64,000 nt of DNA from Anaerolineales bacterium (GTDB lineage Bacteria; Chloroflexota; Anaerolineae; Anaerolineales; Villigracilaceae), in NCBI GenBank assembly GCA_014379595.1, contig JACMLM010000003.1:20327-84326 (forward strand), read 5' to 3'. Of this stretch, positions 56,963 to 64,000 are shown in pieces; position 1 is the first letter of the stretch, and each line of letters starts with the position of its first letter. A program made the translations under genes and the position numbers. The notes beneath the pieces were generated by a model. It saw only the letters and a list, made by a program, of their open reading frames with translations. It was not told the origin of the DNA and searched no databases.

Positions 56963-57476
56963 TTTGTTTCTCCTGTAATTCCATCGCAAGATGATTGGCA
57001 TTCTTAGACCCAAGCCTCATGCGGGCCGTTTCACGGCGGCCCACGGCCTGAACATGTTCCATCGCAGAGGCAAGGCCAAATTTGGGCATGTTGCCGTACA
57101 CGCATTCGAATTGATCCGCATTTACTGTATATGTTTCATGCCAGATGCCAACGCTGCCATCGGAACCAATCGCCTGATTAAATTCTTTCCACGGCCCAAG
57201 GTGCGGCTCAGACGGGTTGCGGGCGAAGTTCTCGAGGTCTTCAAACGAACGCCAATATTGAATCAAACAAGGTCCGCTAAAGTTCCAAAAAAATTCTGCA
57301 TGCAAAAATCCTTTTTCTGGATGAGTAAATAAAGTTTGTAACATCGGCCCCATCGCAGATGAAACAGGTAACCACTTATCAATACGCCACCATTGGTTGA
57401 TTCTCATTCCGATCAGAAAAACTACAAATGGTTCATCCGTTTTGGCGGTGAAACGCCCATTAAATATCTTAGCCAT
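56952..57476 (-). CDS. DUF4188 monooxygenase-like protein
   Basis: A 174-aa protein of DUF4188 (related to the ferredoxin-like antibiotic-biosynthesis monooxygenase fold). Seen: VVFLIGMRINQWWRIDKW (about residues 18-35), CLIQYWRSFEDLENFARN (about 69-86) and GIWHETYTVNADQFECVYGN (about 109-128). It probably acts on an aromatic or alkaloid-like substrate, but no enzyme in the family is well characterised. Three nt separate it from the TetR gene. Confidence 0.8.
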   Translation of the reverse strand: MAKIFNGRFTAKTDEPFVVFLIGMRINQWWRIDKWLPVSSAMGPMLQTLFTHPEKGFLHAEFFWNFSGPCLIQYWRSFEDLENFARNPSEPHLGPWKEFNQAIGSDGSVGIWHETYTVNADQFECVYGNMPKFGLASAMEHVQAVGRRETARMRLGSKNANHLAMELQEKQNVS

Positions 57477-57479
57477 GAT

Positions 57480-58169
57480 TTACTCCTTGATAAATTGTCT
57501 GGCAGTTGATTCAAGTTCGAACATATATAAGGTATCGCCCTTTTTACCGAACGGCGGTAGATTTCCTTTGATCTCTAATGAAACAATCCCATGAACACGC
57601 GCCCAGATCATCATTGCGACATACATGGATTGTGAATGTACATCACTGAAATATTTCTCCCATACTTCATAGTGAGACTTGTATTCATCTTTGACCTTGG
57701 GTGACGAATCGACATTCAATTTGCCTGCCGCACGAATGCTTTCTACAGTACTGAACAGCGCGCTGATTGAACGCGCAGAAGATGGGAATATTTTTTCCAA
57801 CGGGCCTGCATAACCTGGAATCGGTGTTCCAAAAAGCAATTCATATCGTTGCGGATATGTGTGCGCCCATTGTCGATAGGAAATGCCAATCGCCTTCAAG
57901 CGCCCAACATAATCATTTTCAGAGACAGAATCACGGGCTTCCAACTGCGAATCACCAAAGGATGTGTAAGCATCAATGATCAAAGCTGTGACCAGTGCAT
58001 CACGGTCTGGGAAGTAGTTATAAATGGCTGGTGCTGTGATCTTTAACTCACGCGCGATCGCCCTTAACGATAAAGCTGGTGCACCAAACTCAGTGATCTG
58101 CCCCCAGGCAGTTTCCTTAATCGCTTCCTGCAAATTTGAGATTTGTTTTTTGAGTGTAGGTCTAACCAT
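57480..58169 (-). CDS. TetR/AcrR-family regulator
   Basis: A 229-aa repressor. The helix-turn-helix is LRAIARELKITAPAIYNYFP (about residues 34-53), and the C-terminal part matches the WHG-type ligand domain (about 90-200). The gene starts AAGGAGATAAT-ATG. A 16-bp perfect inverted repeat sits over its own promoter (58182-58226), so it should repress itself and the two downstream genes (DUF4188 and epimerase) until an inducer binds. Confidence 0.92.
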   Translation of the reverse strand: MVRPTLKKQISNLQEAIKETAWGQITEFGAPALSLRAIARELKITAPAIYNYFPDRDALVTALIIDAYTSFGDSQLEARDSVSENDYVGRLKAIGISYRQWAHTYPQRYELLFGTPIPGYAGPLEKIFPSSARSISALFSTVESIRAAGKLNVDSSPKVKDEYKSHYEVWEKYFSDVHSQSMYVAMMIWARVHGIVSLEIKGNLPPFGKKGDTLYMFELESTARQFIKE

Positions 58170-58181
58170 ATTATCTCCTTA

Positions 58182-58226
58182 TTTACTATACAGTGTAAAT
58201 ATACACTGTATAGTAAAATCTGTCAA
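58182..58226 (-). promoter_or_regulatory. TetR operator overlapping the operon promoter
   Basis: A perfect 16-bp inverted repeat with an AATA centre (58182-58197, 58202-58217; arm TTTACTATACAGTGTA). On the minus strand TTGACA (58226-58221), a 17-nt spacer and TATATT (58203-58198) form the promoter, so the operator covers the -10 box and most of the spacer. Confidence 0.88.
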
Positions 58227-58236
58227 GAGATTAACA

Positions 58237-58270
58237 CAAACTGCCGAGGTTATTTGACCTCGGCAGTTTG
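58237..58270 (-). terminator. Hairpin terminator after the PspC gene
   Basis: A perfect 14-bp stem CAAACTGCCGAGGT / ACCTCGGCAGTTTG with a 6-nt loop. It lies between the PspC stop and the TetR promoter, insulating the TetR operon. Confidence 0.8.
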
Positions 58271-58287
58271 TTGAGTTGGCTAGCCTA

Positions 58288-58482
58288 CTATTCGCTTGGC
58301 ACGATCATCATCATGATCAAATATACGATGATACCCGGCACACCGCCGGGAATGAATGCGATCACAAAAGCCAGGCGGAACCAAAAAGAACTTACACCAA
58401 AAAATTCCGCCAGACCGCCGCACACCCCGCCCACAATACGATTATTTCGCGAACGCCGTAAAGCTCGCTGTTGAGTTGTCAT
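58288..58482 (-). CDS. PspC-domain protein
   Basis: A 64-aa protein with the complete PspC motif RIVGGVCGGLAEFFGVSSFW then one membrane helix (about residues 30-58). In phage-shock systems PspC-type proteins sense membrane stress. The start at 58482 is set by TGGAGG upstream. No pspA or pspB is nearby, so the stand-alone form. Confidence 0.88.
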   Translation of the reverse strand: MTTQQRALRRSRNNRIVGGVCGGLAEFFGVSSFWFRLAFVIAFIPGGVPGIIVYLIMMMIVPSE

Positions 58483-58578
58483 TTGAACCTCCATGTCCAA
58501 TAATATGTCATCTCAATATACGCACGTTTTTGAAAATGGATGCAAATCCAAAAAACTTCCAAGTGCCGAACAAAATTA

Positions 58579-60183
58579 TTACTTGAAATGCTCAGAATAC
58601 ATCTGCTGAGTTAATGAGTAAACGTTCCAATCAATGATCACCGCATCTTCCTGAGAAACAATATCTGTAAACTTGTTTACAAAAACGATGTTTTTTTCTT
58701 TCGGATTGATGCCCAGTGTTGAAAGAGCATATCGATATGCTGCGGGCCATGCTAAATGCCAGTTTTTACTTATATATGCACCAAACGATGGATTACATGG
58801 CTCTGTAATACAATCTTGCCTTTCAATTGGTAATACTACAATAACAGTGTCGTAGGATGAAGGATTCTTTGCCAGCAATTCTGTTCGTATGAAATCAAGC
58901 TGCTTCATATTGATATTAACAATATTCCGAAGAACAGCAGATTGTGCACCAAAGGCAGTCATAACTACAAGAAAACCAATGAAAACATTAAAACCTAAAC
59001 TTCGCAGGGATATAAATTGGGATGCCAGTATTTCCAGTGCATATAGACCGATAAATATGACAAGCCCAGAAAACACCAAGAGAAGGTGTGGCCGATGGTC
59101 AATAATTACCGTCGGCGAATCTGCAACAATAAAAGCAGCAGATAAGCCAAAACAACAAGCCACCGAGAACCATTTAAAAAAGATTTCGCTTCTTTCATCT
59201 TCCACTGTATTTTTTATTTCAACCCATAACGAACCAAAAATCAACCCCAACCATGTCATCATAATTAAAAGAGATGCAACTCTTTCCATCAAATTACTTA
59301 AAGGAGGAGTATTCTGTAATGGGAATGGAAACGTCCACATCTTAAAGATGCTCCAATAAGCAAGAGGGTTGATGGCTAATAAAATTACATCCAAAGGATG
59401 GCTAAATATATACTTAATACTCTGTTCCCCACGTGGATAGCCTTCTAGCCCTTGTGCAGATTTGAAATCCAAGCCAATTTTGTAAATCAAAGTAGATAGT
59501 ATGAATGTTGCAATTGAAATTATGAGGAATTTTATAACCTTGGACTTTCTAGAACTCCAATCAGTCAGCGCTAGATATGACAGAGGTATCAGTGCAAAGA
59601 AAGCATATGTCTGAGTAGATTGCATTGCCAACATCAAAACAATAAAGATTATACCTACCTGTATATATTTAGAAAGATGAATGCGATCAAACACAAAAAA
59701 ATAAAGATAAAAAGCTAGAAGGCTCAACCACATCGCAGGTTGACTGCTTGAAATGAGTTGAAGTGAATATCCCATCAGGCTCTGAAAAGTAGTCTGAGAT
59801 AGGAAAAAAAGTATTGCGAAAAAAGCAAGCGACCCATTCTTCACTCGTTTTTTCAAAAAATTCATCAAGAGTATCGCAATAATTCCAATCGACACAAAAT
59901 TAACAAAACGGATAAATTGAATACGCGCTGCATCATAACCCGCAAAATCGTACACCCACTTCTGATATAACCCCAACAAACCCCTTCCAGATCGAAAGAA
60001 AAAGTTGGAAAGCGCACCAATAAGAGTATCCGGGGTAGTGCTTCCCACATATTCGCGCTCGTCATTCATTAAATAATCAGTTAGAAATGTTGGGGAGTAC
60101 ATTAGATAAAGCACTACTAATAACCCAATCGCAGAAAGCCAATTGGGCTTGAAATCTGATTGACTTTTATTATCATTTCCCAT
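58579..60183 (-). CDS. Large polytopic membrane protein, possible GT-C family
   Basis: A 534-aa protein with about 11-12 helices. The first outward loop has PTFLTDYLMNDEREYVG (about residues 30-46), with acidic residues where GT-C enzymes have their metal/donor site. The soluble C-terminus (about 430-534) carries three Cys and is probably outward. Not confidently assigned; could be a glycosyltransferase, or a pilus or surface accessory protein. Isolated gene with AT-rich base use. Confidence 0.6.
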   Translation of the reverse strand: MGNDNKSQSDFKPNWLSAIGLLVVLYLMYSPTFLTDYLMNDEREYVGSTTPDTLIGALSNFFFRSGRGLLGLYQKWVYDFAGYDAARIQFIRFVNFVSIGIIAILLMNFLKKRVKNGSLAFFAILFFLSQTTFQSLMGYSLQLISSSQPAMWLSLLAFYLYFFVFDRIHLSKYIQVGIIFIVLMLAMQSTQTYAFFALIPLSYLALTDWSSRKSKVIKFLIISIATFILSTLIYKIGLDFKSAQGLEGYPRGEQSIKYIFSHPLDVILLAINPLAYWSIFKMWTFPFPLQNTPPLSNLMERVASLLIMMTWLGLIFGSLWVEIKNTVEDERSEIFFKWFSVACCFGLSAAFIVADSPTVIIDHRPHLLLVFSGLVIFIGLYALEILASQFISLRSLGFNVFIGFLVVMTAFGAQSAVLRNIVNINMKQLDFIRTELLAKNPSSYDTVIVVLPIERQDCITEPCNPSFGAYISKNWHLAWPAAYRYALSTLGINPKEKNIVFVNKFTDIVSQEDAVIIDWNVYSLTQQMYSEHFK

Positions 60184-60258
60184 GATGTTTTCTTTTCCTA
60201 TAATATATATGCTTGTCGAGATATTGTGTCTGCACGTAGCATGGCAGAAGTGAAATGT

Positions 60259-61113
60259 TTATTTACACAGTTTATTAAGCGCCACCCACTCTCCCGCAGA
60301 CTTGGGGTGTTCCGCCGCCGCCAAAATTCCATTCTCCACCAACTTATTCACAGCTCGCTTCATAACATCATTTCCCCAGCCAAATAACTTATTCGCGTCG
60401 CGCAATTGAGCTGCGCCGACCATTTCAAAATATAGCTCAAGCAATTGTGCGCGCGCTTGCGATTCTTTGATAACTCGCGCCTGCTCGGAAAGGTCAGGGA
60501 AATGCCGCGTGGCAATTTCATAGATATGTGAATACTTCCACGCACCTGCATCTGAAACACCAACGGGTAATATTTTAAAATCTCTTTGTAATTGCTCCAG
60601 CGCTTTATTGAATTCAGAATCTTTTGCATTAGAAAGCTTCGCCAGCTTGCGCAAATCCAAAGTATTCAATGAGCCGTTATCAAGCAAAGTTTCGTAGACT
60701 TGTTTTGAGGCTTGTGTTAATCGTCCTTCATGATAAGCGATTAAATAATCTTCTTCAGGTGAACCATAATTTTCAGAGAGCGCATAAAAATATGGGGCGA
60801 TCTCCAAAGAGATCATCGTGGCTTTGCCGCGTAATATTTTTCCGTAGTACCATATCTTCTTATCAAGTGCGCCATCTTTCCAACCCCATGTGACATGACC
60901 AGGGTCATCATGTTTATCGGCTACTGGTCTATCGCCAGCTACGGCCATCCATAGCGAAGGTAAGTCAATGCCTTTGATAGGCCAAAAATAAACGAAGCCG
61001 CGTTTGTTGACGAAGGTCAATGCCTGGGATGGAGATGAAAGCCTTTTGGCGGGAGGCAGGCCGAAGGTCCGCGTGCGATGCGATTGCAATTTTTTCAGGT
61101 CAATTTTGGTCAT
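60259..61113 (-). CDS. AlkZ-related winged-helix protein
   Basis: A 284-aa protein related to the AlkZ/YcaQ family but shorter. It has a conserved FVYFWPIKGIDLPSLWMAVA segment (about residues 36-55) and DDPGHVTWGWKDGALDKKIW (about 67-86), then two winged-helix-like regions (about 140-190 and 225-275). The QxQ motif of true AlkZ is not seen. It may bind DNA without the glycosylase. Divergent from the pgl gene. Confidence 0.7.
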   Translation of the reverse strand: MTKIDLKKLQSHRTRTFGLPPAKRLSSPSQALTFVNKRGFVYFWPIKGIDLPSLWMAVAGDRPVADKHDDPGHVTWGWKDGALDKKIWYYGKILRGKATMISLEIAPYFYALSENYGSPEEDYLIAYHEGRLTQASKQVYETLLDNGSLNTLDLRKLAKLSNAKDSEFNKALEQLQRDFKILPVGVSDAGAWKYSHIYEIATRHFPDLSEQARVIKESQARAQLLELYFEMVGAAQLRDANKLFGWGNDVMKRAVNKLVENGILAAAEHPKSAGEWVALNKLCK

Positions 61114-61160
61114 AAGAATCCATCGAATTTTAGCCCAGGTGGGTTAAAATCACAAATCAG

Positions 61161-61895
61161 ATGAAAAGCAATCACCAACTTCAAATCTTTAAAGATACTG
61201 CCGAATTAAGCAATCATGCAGCGAACGCATTTATTGAGATTGCGAGCCACGCAATCGCCCAACGAGGACGGTTTCTGGTTGCACTATCAGGCGGCAACAC
61301 GCCGATGCGTCTTTATGATTTGTTGGGAAATCAATTTCAAAATAAAGTGGATTGGAAACAAGTCCATTTTTTTTGGGGCGATGAACGCTGCGTGCCAGTG
61401 GACGACGCGGGCAATAGCTATGGCCAAGCCAAAAATATTTTTCTGGATAAAGTGAATGCCATAAACATTCACCGCATCAAATCTGACCTGAAGCCTGCCG
61501 ATGCCGCAATAGACTTTGCCAACACGTTGAAAGTTTTCTCCGAGCCGCCGCTTGAATGGCCGCGATTTGATTTGGTGCTGCTGGGCATGGGCGACGATGG
61601 ACATACAGCTTCTTTATTCCCTGGCTCCCCAGTTGAAGTGGATTCGCCGACATTGGCAGTCACCGCAAATTATCAGGACCGCCCTGCCAATCGTGTAACA
61701 CTCACTCAAAATGTTTTCAACGATGCTCACAATATTTTTTTTCTAGTCACTGGAAAAAGCAAGGCAGAAACATTATTGAACGTATTAAATGGCGAATACA
61801 AGCCAGAACTTTATCCTGCTCAGCGCATTAACCCGCACGATGGAAAAGTAATATGGTTTGTAGATGAAGCTGCTGCAAGTCAGATAAAAAATTAA
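61161..61895 (+). CDS. pgl: 6-phosphogluconolactonase
   Basis: Hydrolyses 6-phosphogluconolactone to 6-phosphogluconate, the second step of the oxidative pentose phosphate pathway. The 244-aa DevB-type protein shows ALSGGNTPMRLYDLLG (about residues 34-49), HFFWGDERCVPVDDAGNSYG (about 64-83) and LGMGDDGHTASLFPGSP (about 135-151). TAAAAT at 61145-61150 is 10 nt before the ATG and no Shine-Dalgarno is seen, so it may be near-leaderless. It heads an operon with gnd and zwf. Confidence 0.93.
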   Translation: MKSNHQLQIFKDTAELSNHAANAFIEIASHAIAQRGRFLVALSGGNTPMRLYDLLGNQFQNKVDWKQVHFFWGDERCVPVDDAGNSYGQAKNIFLDKVNAINIHRIKSDLKPADAAIDFANTLKVFSEPPLEWPRFDLVLLGMGDDGHTASLFPGSPVEVDSPTLAVTANYQDRPANRVTLTQNVFNDAHNIFFLVTGKSKAETLLNVLNGEYKPELYPAQRINPHDGKVIWFVDEAAASQIKN

Positions 61896-61929
61896 TATTA
61901 AAAAATAAATTTCAAAGGAGTTTTACATT

Positions 61930-62841
61930 ATGGAATTAGCATTAGTTGGTTTAGGAAAAATGGGATTGAACATGGCCACTCGCTTATCGCGCGGTGGACA
62001 TCGCGTCGTTGGCTACGCACGCACAGCAGAAACTGTGGAAGCCGCTATTAAGAATGGTGCAGAAGGCGCACATTCTTTAGAAGAAGCAATTGGCAAACTC
62101 AAAGAAAAAACGCGAGTCGTTTGGGTAATGGTTCCCTCTGGGAAGACAACCACCGAGACAATTGAAAAAGTCGCTAGCTTATTAAAGAAAGGCGATATCA
62201 TTATTGATGGCGGCAACTCGAATTACAAAGATACGATCATGCATGCCGCAATGCTTGAAGCCAAAGGCATTGATTTTGTGGACTGTGGAACGAGCGGCGG
62301 AATTTGGGGACTTGCTGAAGGGTACAGCTTAATGATCGGGGGCAAAGTTGAAGTGACTGAAAAACTTCGCCCCATTTTTGAGACTCTTGCGCCTACCAAA
62401 GATTTAGGCTGGGGACGAGTGGGCCCACATGGTTCAGGTCATTATGTAAAAATGATCCACAATGGAATCGAATATGGCATGATGCAAGCCTTTGCTGAAG
62501 GCTTTGGGATTTTGAAAGCCAAGGAAGAATTTGGCATGGATCTCGCACAGATTTCCCACATTTGGCAGCACGGAAGCGTAGTCCGCTCGTGGCTGTTAGA
62601 CCTGGCTGCCAATGCATTAGATGAAGATACTGAACTGAAAGATATCAAGCCCTGGGTGGCAGATTCTGGCGAAGGCCGCTGGACAGTATTTGAATCAATT
62701 GACTTGGATGTGCCCGCACCGATTATCACACTCGCGCTTCAAATGCGTTTCGCAAGTCGTGACGAAGTAAATTATCCCGCACGCATGCTGGCTGCATTGA
62801 GAAATCAATTTGGCGGGCACTCGATCAAGAAATCAGAATAA
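61930..62841 (+). CDS. gnd: 6-phosphogluconate dehydrogenase, decarboxylating (short type)
   Basis: Oxidatively decarboxylates 6-phosphogluconate to ribulose 5-phosphate. The 303-aa protein is the short (GndA/YqeC-like) form. Seen: the N-terminal LALVGLGKMGLNMATRLSRG with the NAD(P) motif, DGGNSNYKDTIMHAAML (about residues 95-111), CGTSGGIWGLAEGYSLMIGG (about 118-137) and the active-site GSGHYVKMIHNGIEYGMM (about 173-190) with its Lys. AAAGGAG precedes the ATG. Middle gene of pgl-gnd-zwf. Confidence 0.93.
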   Translation: MELALVGLGKMGLNMATRLSRGGHRVVGYARTAETVEAAIKNGAEGAHSLEEAIGKLKEKTRVVWVMVPSGKTTTETIEKVASLLKKGDIIIDGGNSNYKDTIMHAAMLEAKGIDFVDCGTSGGIWGLAEGYSLMIGGKVEVTEKLRPIFETLAPTKDLGWGRVGPHGSGHYVKMIHNGIEYGMMQAFAEGFGILKAKEEFGMDLAQISHIWQHGSVVRSWLLDLAANALDEDTELKDIKPWVADSGEGRWTVFESIDLDVPAPIITLALQMRFASRDEVNYPARMLAALRNQFGGHSIKKSE

Positions 62842-62907
62842 CTACACTCCAATTGTCAAAGACGGCAATTGAGCAAGCACTAAAAACACGTCTGGAGCAA
62901 AAACAAT

Positions 62908-64000
62908 ATGGGCACTCTTATTAATAACGGCCTGCTGACCACGATCATCATTTTCGGAGCATCAGGAGATCTGACGCAACGGAAGTTAATGCCATCTTTG
63001 TTTAATCTATTCCGCAAGAGACGCACGCCCAAAAAATTTCATATTGTCGGCTTTGGCGGTACGGCGTTTACAGATGAAGAATTCCGTGAACATTTGCATA
63101 AGGGATTAAAAGAACATGCAGGGTATGAGTTTACAGATGAAGAGTGGAGCATCTTCGCCCCCAACGTATATTATTTAGCTGGCAAATATAAAGAGCCAAA
63201 CGATTTCAATAAACTTTCAGATCATCTTTCAAAACTGGAAAATGGGGAAGCCAATCGCATGTTCTATATGGCACTCCCGCCTACACTCTTTCCCAGCATC
63301 ATCGATAATCTGGATGCTTCGGGACAACTCAAAGAAAATGGCGGCTGGCGGCGCGTAGTGCTCGAAAAACCATTTGGCACAGACCTGGCTTCGGCGGTCA
63401 AGCTTAATCAACAGGTCCACAAGGCTCTGAACGAAAACCAGATCTATCGTATTGATCATTACCTGGGCAAGGAAACTGTTCAGAATATTTTGTTCACGCG
63501 TTTTGCCAATACCATTTTTGAGCCAATTTGGAATCGCACTTATATTGATCACGTCCAGATCAGTGTGGCAGAGAAGGTTGGTCTCGAACATCGTGCAGGT
63601 TTCTATGACAGTGTTGGTATTCTGCGTGACATGTTTCAAAACCATCTCTTGCAACTTTTAACACTTGTAGGAATGGAACCGCCCTCATCCTTTAGCGCCC
63701 AACACCTTCGCAATGAAAAGGTTAAAGTTCTCAACGCCATTCAGCCAATGAAGCCCGAACAGGTTTCGATAAATACTGTACGCGCTCAATACAAAGGCTA
63801 TCGCGACGAACCTGAAGTAAAGCTAAATTCAACAACCCCCACGTACGCTGCATTACGTCTCTTCATCAACAACTGGCGTTGGAAGGGCGTACCGTTCTAC
63901 TTGCGTTCTGGCAAACATCTAGCTGAAAAAGAATCGCAGATCATTATTCAATTCAAAGAGCCGCCGCTTGCCATGTTTCCCATGCAAACTATGAAGTCAA
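62908..64000 (+). CDS. zwf: Glucose-6-phosphate 1-dehydrogenase, 3' end beyond window
   Basis: Oxidises glucose 6-phosphate to 6-phosphogluconolactone with NAD(P). 364 complete codons are present before the window ends. Seen: IIIFGASGDLTQRKLMPSLF (about residues 13-32) as the coenzyme site, RVVLEKPFGTDLASA (about 151-165) and the substrate motif YRIDHYLGKETVQN (about 180-193). The reading frame stays open to base 64000. The start ATG at 62908 has TGGAGC 12 nt before it. With gnd and pgl it completes the oxidative pentose phosphate branch. Confidence 0.93.
   Translation, partial: MGTLINNGLLTTIIIFGASGDLTQRKLMPSLFNLFRKRRTPKKFHIVGFGGTAFTDEEFREHLHKGLKEHAGYEFTDEEWSIFAPNVYYLAGKYKEPNDFNKLSDHLSKLENGEANRMFYMALPPTLFPSIIDNLDASGQLKENGGWRRVVLEKPFGTDLASAVKLNQQVHKALNENQIYRIDHYLGKETVQNILFTRFANTIFEPIWNRTYIDHVQISVAEKVGLEHRAGFYDSVGILRDMFQNHLLQLLTLVGMEPPSSFSAQHLRNEKVKVLNAIQPMKPEQVSINTVRAQYKGYRDEPEVKLNSTTPTYAALRLFINNWRWKGVPFYLRSGKHLAEKESQIIIQFKEPPLAMFPMQTMKS

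Overview
The window looks like a chromosomal segment of a Chloroflexota bacterium, probably class Anaerolineae. Pointers are the archaeal/eukaryal-type prolyl-tRNA synthetase, a fused formiminotransferase-cyclodeaminase, an F420-type LLM oxidoreductase, many Cys-lipoproteins, several near-leaderless genes, and palindromic intergenic repeats next to a REP-associated transposase. This placement is from gene content only and was not tested against any database. No rRNA, tRNA or CRISPR array was found.

Layout. 1-9,053 (+) holds housekeeping and small metabolic genes: a MazG-like pyrophosphohydrolase, a LOG-family protein, proS, a nucleotidyltransferase, a HEAT-like protein, a hydrolase, an FAD oxidoreductase and acs. 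9,100-14,500 is an accessory stretch: an M23 lipoprotein, a RAYT transposase flanked by REP-like palindromes, ftcD, a HigB toxin with a shortened antitoxin, a DUF4238 gene, and relics of three genes (ftcD start, TMEM175 channel, HU-like protein). 14,477-30,478 (+) carries many small membrane proteins and stand-alone enzymes (DUF2231, cupin, a six-gene membrane block, NHL protein, AlkZ-like protein, STAS, DinB, TMEM175, MOSC, ZIP, intradiol dioxygenase, Zn alcohol dehydrogenase, cytochrome b5 domain, GH13 glucosidase, YHS, DUF402). 30,658-35,404 (+) is a tandem triplication of LysM / lysozyme-like / M23-like lipoproteins.

35,459-38,858 (-) has OsmC, a TlpA-like thioredoxin and three LiaF/LiaI-like membrane genes. 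38,966-49,168 (-) is a tightly packed nine-gene operon: nucleotidyltransferase, one SPASM-type radical SAM enzyme, three B12-binding radical SAM enzymes, two methyltransferases, an amidohydrolase and a Wzx-like flippase. It is driven by a near-consensus promoter. Divergent to it and just beyond (49,269-54,553) lie two GT4 glycosyltransferases, a GT-C-like membrane protein and an O-antigen-ligase-like protein. I infer that 38,966-54,553 makes, modifies and exports an undescribed envelope glycan, glycolipid or small molecule. It is the best candidate for a new system in the window.

54,550-61,113 (-) has an LLM oxidoreductase, DUF2214, an operon of TetR regulator, DUF4188 monooxygenase-like protein and epimerase with a clear 36-bp operator over its promoter, then PspC, a large membrane protein and an AlkZ-related protein. 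61,161-64,000 (+) is an oxidative pentose phosphate operon (pgl, gnd, zwf); zwf runs off the window. Start codons were revised where a Shine-Dalgarno site, lipoprotein signal or promoter position made an inner start more likely.
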